In this document: in pieces, positions 9,786-18,566 of the stretch
Layout: each line of letters begins with the position of its first letter
Position numbering within the stretch: the first letter of the stretch is position 1
NCBI RefSeq assembly: GCF_018336975.1
Contig: NZ_CP025572.1
Coordinates: 2,034,595 to 2,098,594 of the forward strand
DNA: 64,000 bases
Direction: 5' to 3'
Source of the DNA: Marinomonas sp. CT5
GTDB lineage: Bacteria; Pseudomonadota; Gammaproteobacteria; Pseudomonadales; Marinomonadaceae
The notes under the pieces: generated by a model
Told to the model about the DNA's origin: nothing
Database searches by the model: none
Seen by the model: only the letters and a program-made list of their open reading frames with translations
Program-made: the position numbers and the translations under genes

Positions 9786-10062
9786 TGGTATTTATAATTT
9801 AAAAATAATCTGAATATAAATCGACTATGTCGAATATATAGAATCGAATATTAGGGCGATACTGTGGTCTTCTTTGAAGTCTTGATTGAAATCAGCTTAA
9901 AGTCGAGCAGTAGATTTAGTTTATGTAGCCTAATAGTCTTGATTGATTGTCACTAATAAGTCCCAAAGTGTAAAAAAGTCCAACCTTTTATTCCTGATTT
10001 TACCACGCTTTAAAATTAAAAAAGATTAACCTCTAACTTGATTGAAATAAGAGAGGTTGATC
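9786..10062 (+). promoter_or_regulatory. long AT-rich leader of the nitrilase operon with short direct repeats
   Basis: 277 bp without a gene. It contains AGTCTTGATTGA twice (9878-9889 and 9935-9946, 57 bp apart) and TCGAATAT twice (9830-9837 and 9844-9851, 14 bp apart). AraC-type activators bind direct repeats, so these are candidate sites. No convincing -35/-10 pair or terminator was identified. A GAGAGG ribosome site ends the region at 10051-10056. Confidence 0.35.
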
Positions 10063-11085
10063 ATGCTAACTCAATATAAAGTGGCGGCAGTGCAAGCTGC
10101 CCCAGAATTCTTAAACCTAGACGCTGGTATTGAAAAAACTATTCGATTCATCAAAGAAGCTGCTGAATCGGGGGCCAAACTCGTCGCTTTTCCAGAACTA
10201 TGGTTAACCGGCTATCCATGGTGGATTTGGCTTGATACACCCGCTGCGGCTGTAGCGTCAGGCTTTGTATCTCGTTACTACAAAAATTCCTTATCCTATG
10301 ATGATCCTAGAGCTGAGCTAATCAGTAATGCTGCTCGCCAATATAACATCAATGTTGTATTGGGATTCTCCGAACGTGAAAACGGCTCCTTGTATATTGC
10401 CCAATGGTTAATTGATAGCAAGGGCGAGACCATTGCAAAACGCCGTAAATTAAAACCCACCCATGTAGAGCGCACCATATTTGGTGAAGGCGATGGCAGT
10501 GACATGTTAGTGCATGACACCGAATTAGGACGTATGGGAGCACTGAACTGCTGGGAACACGTTTTGCCGCTCAATAAGTTCATTATGTTTTCCCAGAACG
10601 AACAAATCCATGTGGCTTCCTGGCCAAGCTTCACAACCTACGAGTTTGCCAGCGGCATGACGTGGGAAATCAATAATACGGTTACCCGTTCTTATGCTGT
10701 GGAAGGAGCATGTTTTGTTGTCGCTCCGTCAGCTCTGGTATCGCAAGCCATGATCGATGAATTGTGCGACAAGCCTGAAAAACATGAATTGATTTCAATC
10801 GGTGGCGGGCATTCGGTGATCTTTGGGCCGGGTGGTGAGCCTCTGTGTGAAAAGCTGGATTCCAATGAAGAAGGCATTTTGTATGCGGATGTCGAGCTGG
10901 ATGCGGTTGATGTGTGCAAGCACTTCTTAGATTGCGCAGGCCATTATTCTCGACCAGATGTTTATGAAGTTTTGTTTGATGATCGTCGTAAACGAATTGT
11001 TTCGAGCCCTAACAAAGCCGAGGCAAAAGAAGTCGTTAAAAAGAACACGGAAGAGGGCGCTGCTGAGGACAGTAAAGTCGAATAA
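10063..11085 (+). CDS. nitrilase (carbon-nitrogen hydrolase, NIT branch)
   Basis: Hydrolyses an organic nitrile to the carboxylic acid and ammonia. 340 aa from the ATG at 10063, which follows GAGAGG by 6 bp; a TTG two codons earlier is possible but overlaps that site. The Glu-Lys-Cys triad is visible: E45 in FPELWLTGYPWW, K129 in RRKLKPTHVER and C163 in GALNCWEH, spaced as in Rhodococcus nitrilases. NCWEH marks true nitrilases rather than amidases; cyanide hydratases share it, so the substrate is not fixed by motif. Next to MdlC, an arylacetonitrile or mandelonitrile substrate is most plausible. The last 25 residues are a charged, low-complexity tail, a region that in relatives affects the helical oligomer. 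Confidence 0.9.
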   Translation: MLTQYKVAAVQAAPEFLNLDAGIEKTIRFIKEAAESGAKLVAFPELWLTGYPWWIWLDTPAAAVASGFVSRYYKNSLSYDDPRAELISNAARQYNINVVLGFSERENGSLYIAQWLIDSKGETIAKRRKLKPTHVERTIFGEGDGSDMLVHDTELGRMGALNCWEHVLPLNKFIMFSQNEQIHVASWPSFTTYEFASGMTWEINNTVTRSYAVEGACFVVAPSALVSQAMIDELCDKPEKHELISIGGGHSVIFGPGGEPLCEKLDSNEEGILYADVELDAVDVCKHFLDCAGHYSRPDVYEVLFDDRRKRIVSSPNKAEAKEVVKKNTEEGAAEDSKVE

Positions 11086-11148
11086 GACACATGTAGAAAA
11101 TAATAAAAACAGCGACCCATTAAATGGGCCTGTATATGAGGAACAAAA

Positions 11149-12375
11149 ATGAAACTATTAAACAGAGAAAATTCCATTTTAGCCATAATGGGGCTAACGT
11201 TCGGCTTTGTCTTTGTTGATCGTCTTTCGATCAACTTTCTTATGCCGTTTATTACTCAAGAATTGGATATTACGAATGCACAGATTGGGCTTTTGGCCTC
11301 TGCATTAGCCATGTCATGGGCAATTTCCGGTTACTTCCTAAGTAACTATTGTACGCGTTACGGCCATCGGGTCGGAGTATTAGTAATTTCCGTTATTTTG
11401 TTTTCACTTTTTACATTGCTCTCGTCTATAGCCGCAAGTTTTATGGCGCTTCTGATTATTCGAGTATTAATGGGGATTGCCGAAGGTCCTGTATTGCCAA
11501 TTGCTCAGTCAATACTAATAGAAGAGTCATCAGAAAAACGTCGTGGCTTCAATATGGGCTTTGTGCAAAATGCGGCAAGTAATCTATTAGGGTCTGTGTT
11601 AGCGCCCATTATACTCATTTATGTGGCTGAAAATTATGGTTGGCGACATGCCTTTATCGTTGCTGGTGTACCAGGTTTGATTGTTGCGTTTTTGATTTAT
11701 AAATACATCAAATTAGCACCACATACTCAAGTCGATAAATCGGTTACTTCAGAAGCGAAATCTTATGGTTTGGGCATGTTAGTTCGCAATAAGAACGTGA
11801 TGGTGAGTATTGGTTTATCTTGCCTCATGGTGGCTTGGATGTTTTCTCAGTTAACTTTCATTCCCGTATATTTGACCAAAGTCCAAGGTTACAGCGGTTA
11901 TCAAATGGGCAGTGTCATGAGTATCTTGGGTGTATCTGCCGTGATCTCTGGTCTATTAGTTCCAATGTTATCTGATATGTTCGGTCGTGCTCGTGTGTTT
12001 CGTCTTTTCACTTTGATCGCGATTTTTTGTCCGTTGAGTGTTTTGTTCATGGCTGGAAGCCAAGCGTACATGATGACCAGTCTCTTCCTTTTTTACTTTG
12101 GTCTTGGTGCTATTCCAATTGTGATGGCTACGGTGCCTTCAGAAAGTGTTCCACGTAAATATGTGGTAGGAACCCTTGGCTTTGTAATGGGGGTAACTGA
12201 GCTGGTTGGAGGTTTTATGGGGCCTTCTATTAGTGGGGTATTGGCGGATATATATGGATTAAATGCGCCATTTTATTTTGCTGCTGGGCTGGCTGGCTTG
12301 GCGTTTATTGGCTCGTATATGCTGAAGGAAACCTCTCCTAAGTTCGGTACGGTAAATCAGGTAGCAAACGCTTAA
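11149..12375 (+). CDS. MFS transporter, probable organic-anion importer
   Basis: 408 aa with about 12 hydrophobic segments. The first is LAIMGLTFGFVFVDRLSINFLMPFI, a loop near 70-80 reads CTRYGHRVG, and the fourth helix area has RVLMGIAEGPVLPIAQS. The overall style fits the major facilitator superfamily, anion:cation symporter-like. It follows the nitrilase gene by 63 bp with a GAGGAAC ribosome site, so co-transcription is likely. Uptake of the nitrile-derived acid, of mandelate or of another pathway substrate is inferred only from position; export is also possible. Confidence 0.8.
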   Translation: MKLLNRENSILAIMGLTFGFVFVDRLSINFLMPFITQELDITNAQIGLLASALAMSWAISGYFLSNYCTRYGHRVGVLVISVILFSLFTLLSSIAASFMALLIIRVLMGIAEGPVLPIAQSILIEESSEKRRGFNMGFVQNAASNLLGSVLAPIILIYVAENYGWRHAFIVAGVPGLIVAFLIYKYIKLAPHTQVDKSVTSEAKSYGLGMLVRNKNVMVSIGLSCLMVAWMFSQLTFIPVYLTKVQGYSGYQMGSVMSILGVSAVISGLLVPMLSDMFGRARVFRLFTLIAIFCPLSVLFMAGSQAYMMTSLFLFYFGLGAIPIVMATVPSESVPRKYVVGTLGFVMGVTELVGGFMGPSISGVLADIYGLNAPFYFAAGLAGLAFIGSYMLKETSPKFGTVNQVANA

Positions 12376-12439
12376 TGTTGTCATTAGTTACTTGCCTCTT
12401 ACATGAAGAGGTAAGTAACGATAATTAGGAGAAGGGTAT

Positions 12440-13798
12440 ATGAATGGGAAATCCTCAGTGGATGTGAATAATATTTCTTTTAAAAACCGTATTGGCTATG
12501 GCGTTGGGGATTTCGCTAGCAATCTTATCTTTACTGGTTTTGCGTTTTTCTTGGTGTATTTCTATACGGATATCGTCAACATTCCCGCGGCGATTGTCGG
12601 TACCGTTATGTTGGTGTCACGCCTTTTTGATGGGGTGAGTGATATTATCATGGGGGTCATCGTTGATCGCACTAAAAGCCGATTTGGTAAAGCCCGACCT
12701 TGGCTGCTTTGGATGGCTATTCCTTTTGGTATTTCGGCCGCTTTGGTTTTTTTTGTACCAGAGTCGGATAGTTTAACACTACAAATTGCGTATATTTTTA
12801 TAACCTACAACTTGGTGAGCCTGTTTTATACCGCGATCAACATTCCTTATGGCGTGCTTAATTCTTTGATCACTAATAACCCTTACCAACGGTCTTTATT
12901 GAATATTGCTCGCGCTTTTATGGCTAACGCTGGTGTAATTGTAGTTGGCCAATTGGTGATGCCATTGGTGGCGTTTTTCGGTGGTGGCAAAGAAGGTTGG
13001 CAGTATGCATTTATTGTTTTGAGTATTATAAGTGCCGTACTATTTCTGATTACTTTTCTGTCTTCACAGGAAAACGTAACCGCTCAGAACCATAAGCAGC
13101 ATGACTTAAAACCAGCCTTAGGGGCATTAGTACACAATAAATATTGGTGGTTAGCACTGTTATTTGGCACCTTATTTTTTGTCGTGATTGGATTAACATT
13201 CAATACGCCAGTGTACTATGGAAAATACATTTTGAACGATCCAAGTACTATCGGAACCTTAATACTGTGTCTTATTGTTCCACAGTTCCCGACTTTGTTC
13301 TTAATGCCTAACATTGTAAAACGTTGGGGAAAGCGTTTGACTTGCCAATTTGGTTTGATCTGTTTGGTGGTCAGCTATTTACTGATTCAAATTGATCCTT
13401 ATCACTCGGATTTGGTGTTCGCTTCTACCATTATTAAAGGTATTGGGTTAGCGCCTTTAATTGGCTCTTTCTTTGCTATTTTGGCAGATACTGTGGAATA
13501 CGGAGAATGGAAGACAGGGTTGCGTACAGAAGGGTTAGTTTATTCAGCTGGTAGCTTTGGAAGTAAGGTTGGTATTGGCCTAGGAACGGCTATGGTTGGA
13601 TGGGTTTTAGGTGCTGGTGGTTATGTTGGTTCTGAGGCTGTTCAAGGTGATAGCGCGATCACTGCTATTTTAGCTGTATCTATTTGGTATCCACTTGTGG
13701 TGACCTTATTGACCTTTATCATTTTGTGCTTTTATCAGCTAGATAAGATTTTTCCCACTATTTTGAAAGAGTTAGAAAATAGAAAAAGAGCAAGTTAG
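12440..13798 (+). CDS. GPH-family cation:glycoside symporter
   Basis: 452 aa with about 12 membrane segments. Typical glycoside-pentoside-hexuronide family marks are present: GYGVGDFASNLIF at the first helix, SRLFDGVSDIIMGVIVDRT, then SRFGKARPWLLW, and the late ILADTVEYGEWKTGLRTEG block. The family imports melibiose, xylosides, glucuronides and other glycosides with Na+ or H+. It follows the MFS gene by 64 bp with AGGAGAAGGG upstream and ends the operon. A glycoside carrier in a nitrile/mandelate cluster is odd. One explanation would be uptake of an aryl or cyanogenic glycoside, but no glycosidase gene lies in the block, so this stays speculative. Confidence 0.85.
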   Translation: MNGKSSVDVNNISFKNRIGYGVGDFASNLIFTGFAFFLVYFYTDIVNIPAAIVGTVMLVSRLFDGVSDIIMGVIVDRTKSRFGKARPWLLWMAIPFGISAALVFFVPESDSLTLQIAYIFITYNLVSLFYTAINIPYGVLNSLITNNPYQRSLLNIARAFMANAGVIVVGQLVMPLVAFFGGGKEGWQYAFIVLSIISAVLFLITFLSSQENVTAQNHKQHDLKPALGALVHNKYWWLALLFGTLFFVVIGLTFNTPVYYGKYILNDPSTIGTLILCLIVPQFPTLFLMPNIVKRWGKRLTCQFGLICLVVSYLLIQIDPYHSDLVFASTIIKGIGLAPLIGSFFAILADTVEYGEWKTGLRTEGLVYSAGSFGSKVGIGLGTAMVGWVLGAGGYVGSEAVQGDSAITAILAVSIWYPLVVTLLTFIILCFYQLDKIFPTILKELENRKRAS

Positions 13799-13829
13799 TG
13801 ATTGTTTTGATAGCGGGGCTGTGAAAAGG

Positions 13830-13850
13830 CACCTTAGATAGGTGTTTTTT
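13830..13850 (+). terminator. terminator of the nitrilase-transporter operon
   Basis: CACCT-TAGAT-AGGTG followed by six Ts, 31 bp after the GPH symporter stop. The stem is short (5 bp, with GG/TT flanks) but well placed. The following 250 bp to 14100 hold no gene or clear signal that I can see. Confidence 0.6.
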
Positions 13851-14102
13851 CGTAAGCTCGCGAGTGAGCGCTAGCAACTTTCTATAACAGTCCAGTTAAA
13901 GACTAATTACTTGTTGTCCCATGGCTTGCTATATGTGAATTTTTGCAGAGTCCACACTCTGTAGTGTTTCAAAAGTTTGCAATATCATGGGGATGCTATA
14001 AGTTGCATTTTAACATTATAAGAGCTGACTCAAGTAGGTGTTTAGTAAAATTAGGATGGCTTATCAAGGAACTAAGGATATTATTTTTTTTGCAAAAAAG
14101 AT

Positions 14103-14130
14103 TAGACAATACAATTTGTTAGTGTATTAT
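14103..14130 (+). promoter_or_regulatory. candidate stable-RNA promoter of the right-hand tRNA array
   Basis: TAGACA (5 of 6 to the -35 consensus), 16-bp spacer, then TATTAT, followed by a GC-rich ACGCCCGTC discriminator of the kind seen at stringently controlled tRNA/rRNA promoters. It lies about 110 bp before the tRNA-Val relic and 178 bp before tRNA-Asp. It could be the original promoter of the array. Confidence 0.45.
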
Positions 14131-14242
14131 ACGCCCGTCTTCAGGCAAAGGTCGTTTTTGCAAAACTGTGATTAGACTATAGCCATTAAGATGTATGACC
14201 TTAAGGTCATGTTGGGGGAATGAAATAACTTTTGTTTTTTCG

Positions 14243-14273
14243 AGCCTTGCAAGGCGAATATTCACCCACGCCA
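14243..14273 (+). pseudogene. 3' relic of a tRNA-Val gene at the right edge of the catabolic block
   Basis: GCCTTGCAAGGCGAAT matches the anticodon-arm 3' half of the tRNA-Val copies (one base differs). Then, after an internal gap removing the T-arm, ACCCACGCCA corresponds to the acceptor end and CCA. The downstream spacer up to tRNA-Asp is the same as in the left array. The 5' half is missing. This marks where the array was interrupted or rearranged. Confidence 0.7.
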
Positions 14274-14307
14274 CTTATAAGACAGTGGTTAAACAGCTTA
14301 TGACAAC

Positions 14308-14384
14308 GGAGTGGTAGTTCAGTTGGTTAGAATACCTGCCTGTCACGCAGGGGGTCGCGGGTTCGAGTCCCGTCCATTCCGCCA
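14308..14384 (+). tRNA. tRNA-Asp (anticodon GUC), copy 3
   Basis: Same 77-nt sequence as the copies at 158 and 391, with anticodon GTC, discriminator G and encoded CCA. It is followed by the same ACTTACTT...AAGTAAGT spacer hairpin. Confidence 0.95.
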
Positions 14385-14431
14385 CTTACTTTCAATGAGA
14401 AGTAAGTCGGCAGCGTTACCATCATTATGAT

Positions 14432-14507
14432 GGGTGTGTAGCTCAGTTGGGAGAGCGTCGCCCTTACAAGGCGAATGTCGGGAGTTCGAACCTCTCCACA
14501 CCCACCA
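14432..14507 (+). tRNA. tRNA-Val (anticodon UAC), copy 4
   Basis: Same 76-nt sequence as the other Val copies, again preceded by the CCATCATTATGATGG palindrome (14419-14433) that overlaps its first two bases. It ends the right-hand array. The 278 bp that follow are AT-rich with no recognisable gene; a run of six Ts at about 14522 may serve in termination. Confidence 0.95.
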
Positions 14508-14785
14508 AACCTTCCTTATATCTTTTTTATCACTCACCAAACTTAGTCATATTGTATTTGAGCATGGTTCTCTCATTCTCTCCTTGTAATCTAACTTCAT
14601 TTTTATCCCAGTTGAGATCATTCTCCCTTATTATTTTTCTTTTTAGTCTAATATTTTATAAATATTGTATTGCTTAAGAAATACTTGCTGGTAATATCAG
14701 GATGTGTGCTTCTATACTTCAAGTGTATAATTGCCTTAATGATTGAAAAATATATTTCCGATAAAAATAACAATGGAGTTTATTT

Positions 14786-16096
14786 ATGACTATCTCCTCA
14801 AAATGCTTGTTTAGAGTGAGTGTTGTTGCTGCTTCGGTTGCTGCCGCGTCGTCTGCCTTCTCTGCTGGTTTCGCTTTAAACGATCACAGTGCTTCTGCTT
14901 CTGGTAAAGCTTTAGGTGGTGTTGCGGCTTCTAATGAAGATATTTCTTCTAGCTTCTGGAACCCTGCGCTTTTTGCTAATGCTAAAGAAACAACAATCTA
15001 TGTATCTGGCGCTTATGTTATGCCTAGTATGGATGTGAAGGTTACTGAAGCTAAAGATGCTCGTGGTACTGACCTGTCATCTACTTCTCCAACTACCTCA
15101 TCAGACTCTGTAGATAAAACAATAGTGCCTTCATTCTATTTCGCGAAGCCTATCTCAGCTAGTACTGTTGCTGGTATATCATTGAATGCTCCATTTGGCC
15201 TTTCTGGTGACTATGGTGATAAATGGGCTGGTCGTTTTCATGCGACAGAAACGTCTTTAAAAGATATTGCTTTAAGCTTTTCTTTAGCGCATCGAGTTAA
15301 TGATTGGGCATCTGTTGGTGCAAGTGTTCAGGCTCATAAAGCGGAAGTTGTGTTGGCGTCTGCAGTAGGTTTTCTAGGTAGAGAAGGTGATGGCCGTATT
15401 GAAGCCGATGATACCAGTTATGGCTTCAGCCTAGGTGCAGCATTTGAGCCAAGAAAAGGGACACGTTTAGGGCTTGGTTATCGTAGTAAAATTGATTTTG
15501 ATTTTAAAGGCGATGTTAAATACAAAGATACCGCAGCTTTAAACTTGGCTCTTAAGTCGCTTGGGTCTGCTCAATTGATAGATACAACTGTGAGTGATTC
15601 AATTACTTTACCCTCGGTCTTATCGCTAAGTCTTGAGCAAGAGCTTACTCCTCAGTTAGTTTTAGGTCTAAGTGCAATAAGAACTGGTTGGGGGGCATTG
15701 GATGGGTTGGATATCAATTTTGAAAGCCCTAGCTCACAAAATAACTCAGTTTTAACATTTGGCTTTGAAGACCAATGGATGTATTCGGCTGGTTTGACTT
15801 ACGACTATTCAGACAAGCTTACTTTACGTACGGGGGTTGCTATGGATAATTCTCCTGTTACTGATCAGTACCGCTCAGCACGTACGCCGGATGGTGATCG
15901 TAAATGGATCTCTTTGGGGGCAACCTATGACTTTAATGAGATGACATCAGGTACTTTTGCGTTTACTCATGTCATGATTGATGATGTATCTGTCAATCGT
16001 ACTGGTTTGGCTGAGGATACTGCGCGCGGTAAGTTAAAGGCAAATTATGAGTCCTCTGCTAATGTTATATCTCTTGCAATGAATATGGCATTTTAA
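14786..16096 (+). CDS. FadL/OmpP1/TodX-family outer-membrane porin
   Basis: 436 aa. A signal peptide of about 27 residues (VSVVAASVAAASSAFSAG) is followed by the family's mature start GFALNDHSASASGKALGG, the plug-domain segment SSSFWNPA, and NAPFGLSGDYGDKWAGRF. The remainder alternates as a 14-strand beta-barrel and ends in the aromatic MNMAF. The family takes up long-chain fatty acids or hydrophobic aromatics (TodX, XylN) through the outer membrane. RBS TGGAG. Because it lies just outside the aromatic block, use by that pathway is possible, but it is separated by tRNA genes and has its own terminator. Confidence 0.88.
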   Translation: MTISSKCLFRVSVVAASVAAASSAFSAGFALNDHSASASGKALGGVAASNEDISSSFWNPALFANAKETTIYVSGAYVMPSMDVKVTEAKDARGTDLSSTSPTTSSDSVDKTIVPSFYFAKPISASTVAGISLNAPFGLSGDYGDKWAGRFHATETSLKDIALSFSLAHRVNDWASVGASVQAHKAEVVLASAVGFLGREGDGRIEADDTSYGFSLGAAFEPRKGTRLGLGYRSKIDFDFKGDVKYKDTAALNLALKSLGSAQLIDTTVSDSITLPSVLSLSLEQELTPQLVLGLSAIRTGWGALDGLDINFESPSSQNNSVLTFGFEDQWMYSAGLTYDYSDKLTLRTGVAMDNSPVTDQYRSARTPDGDRKWISLGATYDFNEMTSGTFAFTHVMIDDVSVNRTGLAEDTARGKLKANYESSANVISLAMNMAF

Positions 16097-16126
16097 GGTC
16101 GTTGATCAGTCTTTAAATTGAATTGA

Positions 16127-16166
16127 CCTCCAATAGTTGGACTATCCAATTACTGGGGGTTTTTTT
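16127..16166 (+). terminator. terminator of the FadL-type porin gene
   Basis: A 14-bp stem (CCTCCAATAGTTGG with CCAATTACTGGGGG, one mismatch and two G-T pairs), loop ACTAT, then seven Ts, 31 bp after the stop. Confidence 0.8.
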
Positions 16167-16204
16167 ATATCTGGGCTTTGATGGTTTTGTTCGGTTAATT
16201 GATT

Positions 16205-18454
16205 TTAATATACCATGCGTTGTTCTTTTGCTTTGGCGTGGTCTTGAGCTGTCCAGTCAGACAGTGGTGAGGGTTTAGCAAAATAGTAACCTTGTAGGGT
16301 ATGGCAGCCTAGAGAAATAAGCAGATTAGCTTGCTCCTTCGTTTCTATTCCTTCAGCAATCACTTTCATGTCTAAAGAATCGGCAAGTTTTATAGTGGAT
16401 TTCACTATATCAATATGACGCTGGTCACCGGGAAGAGGTGCGATAAAGCGACGATCTATTTTTAGAATATCTGCTGGGATATCAACAAGTTGCCCTAAAG
16501 AAGCTTGGCCTGTACCAAAATCATCAATAGCAATGCTGTAGCCATATTGTGATAGGCTGCGTAAGCGTTTATGTATGAGTGGGTGGGTCATCACCGGACT
16601 GGTCTCGGTTATTTCAAGCTCTAGCATGTTGCTTAACCAAGAATTGTCTGAGATGAGTGTCATTAGAAGGGCGAAAAAGCCATCATTCATTAATTCTTGA
16701 CCAGCTAGGTTGAAGGCAATTGGGGTTTGAATTCGCTCCTTATGCCATGCTGAAAGTGTGGCAACCAGCTCTCTAACAAGGTTTTCGGCGAGAGCCGGAA
16801 GTAAACCAAGCTCTTCAGCAATCTTGATAAAAATGGTTGGGGGGATAAATTTTCCATTATTTTGCCATCGAGCAAGCGCCTCAAATGAGCATATCTGACC
16901 ATTGGTTTTTACTTGTGGTTGAAGCCAGATCTCTATCTCTTTATTTTTGATGGCGGAGCTGAGTTTCAAGCCTAGTTTATGCTCTTCAATGAGTTTATTT
17001 TCTAAGTTGTGATTGTAATAAGATAAGCGCTCAGTACTGTTTGAATACTCTAGCGCCATTTCACAGCGTTCAAGCAGCTCTTCTGCCGTTTTACCATCTG
17101 TATGGTAATAGGCAATACCAACCTGATAATCCATGTTTAGCTTACTGCCATCGACGGTAATCTGTGTGGGTAGAACATCATTAATCAACGCGGATAGATT
17201 TTTTTTAATTAAATGTGTTTGGCTTAGAGGGACAAAACAGGAGAATTTTATACCCCGTAAGCGACCAATTATGGTGTATTCAGACAGTTTTCTCTGTAAG
17301 GATTTAGAGAAGTTAAGGATGATTTTATTGGCGCCATCTTTGCCGTATTGCTTGTTAAGTATTTTAAATTGGCTAATTTTGATGATAAACATAGCGCCTG
17401 TTAAATGGCTGTTTTGTTCATTTATACGTTGATTAACTTGTCGGCAAAAGTGTCTATGATTGGGAAATCGGGTTAGCAGATCAAAGTTTGCTAAACGACT
17501 GTTGGTTTGTTGTGAGCTTTCTAGTTCTTGTTGGATAGCTTTGAGCTGTGTTGTGTTCTGTAAGTGCAGTACATAATGCCCATGTTGAGTAAGAGAGGCA
17601 CGACGAACTTCAATATAAATATTGGTTTTATGTTTTAAGGTGCATTCTGCTACGTTTGATTGCCAGAAAAATTTACCTGTATCACTGAGAGGAACTAACC
17701 AATCTGAAATAATGGATTCGGGGAACTTATGTTGCTTGGAATCTGTTAGTAGTTCTCGTGCCATTTGATTGGCTTTGAGTAGTTTCCCTTTTTGATCACA
17801 AAGTAAAGTCGGTGTGCCTGTGTTTTCAAAGAATTCTTCATACATGGCGTAGTTGTCATTCAGCTTTTGATAAAGCTGTTTTAAACGCGCGGCATTGTTT
17901 TCAAGAGACTGAATGATTCTGGAAACAGCCAGAGGCAGAGCGATGTTTAAGGTAACAAAAGTGAGTATCTGAAAATAAAAGGATAATGCAATCTCTGTAT
18001 TATCAACACTTAGACTGTCAGTGGTCATAATATAAAAAGGGTAAATGTTGACAAGCATTGCCACGAGAGAGGCTTTAAAGCAAAAAAGTAAGCGGATAAT
18101 GAGTGGTAGAGAGTATAAGGTGATTAAGGCGTATTTTTCTGCATGAAACTCATCACTTTGTGTAAGTAGTAAAAAGCTGGTTGTGATAAGGGTGATCAGA
18201 AATACGATTGACGCTGATGTAGTGTATTTTTTACTGAAATACAATAATCCAAATAGTAGACATAGGTACGCGCTGTTTATGGCTAGAAAAGCAAATTCCC
18301 TGTAAATCACGAAAGAATGAACTTCAGATACCGTGAAAATACAAACAGTTAGCGCAAGAAGAATTCTTAAAACGCTTTGTCTAAAGGTGGTGTTTTCTTT
18401 TCCAGTAGCTGGATTAGAGTCAATCAAAAAGTAGTTTTTTAGGTCGTCGAACAT
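16205..18454 (-). CDS. membrane-bound c-di-GMP phosphodiesterase with degenerate GGDEF domain
   Basis: 749 aa. Residues about 28-185 hold six or more hydrophobic segments, 205-300 a PAS-like region, 320-490 a GGDEF-fold domain and 500-745 an EAL domain. The GGDEF signature is replaced by RGIKF (400-404), so it should not make c-di-GMP. The EAL site looks intact: FEALARW (525-527 EAL), FNLAG, LELEITET, IDDFGTG, LKIDRRF and IAEGIET. The expected reaction is hydrolysis of c-di-GMP to pGpG, with the inert GGDEF perhaps acting as a regulatory GTP sensor as in other hybrids. It is a monocistronic gene convergent with the porin gene. The sensed signal is unknown. Confidence 0.88.
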   Translation of the reverse strand: MFDDLKNYFLIDSNPATGKENTTFRQSVLRILLALTVCIFTVSEVHSFVIYREFAFLAINSAYLCLLFGLLYFSKKYTTSASIVFLITLITTSFLLLTQSDEFHAEKYALITLYSLPLIIRLLFCFKASLVAMLVNIYPFYIMTTDSLSVDNTEIALSFYFQILTFVTLNIALPLAVSRIIQSLENNAARLKQLYQKLNDNYAMYEEFFENTGTPTLLCDQKGKLLKANQMARELLTDSKQHKFPESIISDWLVPLSDTGKFFWQSNVAECTLKHKTNIYIEVRRASLTQHGHYVLHLQNTTQLKAIQQELESSQQTNSRLANFDLLTRFPNHRHFCRQVNQRINEQNSHLTGAMFIIKISQFKILNKQYGKDGANKIILNFSKSLQRKLSEYTIIGRLRGIKFSCFVPLSQTHLIKKNLSALINDVLPTQITVDGSKLNMDYQVGIAYYHTDGKTAEELLERCEMALEYSNSTERLSYYNHNLENKLIEEHKLGLKLSSAIKNKEIEIWLQPQVKTNGQICSFEALARWQNNGKFIPPTIFIKIAEELGLLPALAENLVRELVATLSAWHKERIQTPIAFNLAGQELMNDGFFALLMTLISDNSWLSNMLELEITETSPVMTHPLIHKRLRSLSQYGYSIAIDDFGTGQASLGQLVDIPADILKIDRRFIAPLPGDQRHIDIVKSTIKLADSLDMKVIAEGIETKEQANLLISLGCHTLQGYYFAKPSPLSDWTAQDHAKAKEQRMVY

Positions 18455-18473
18455 TAATTAACTTCATAATGTT

Positions 18474-18503
18474 AAAAAATAAAGCCGCAATTATTTGCGG
18501 CTT
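18474..18503 (-). terminator. probable hairpin terminator between the DUF1513 and EAL genes
   Basis: AAGCCGCAA pairs with TTGCGGCTT around TTAT. On the minus strand it is followed by TTTATTTTTT. It ends the iron-cluster transcript that finishes at 18567, before the EAL gene. Confidence 0.75.
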
Positions 18504-18566
18504 AAGGCTAAACATTACCTAAAATTCTTGAATTTGACCATGCTAGTTTGGTGTTATATGAGAAAT

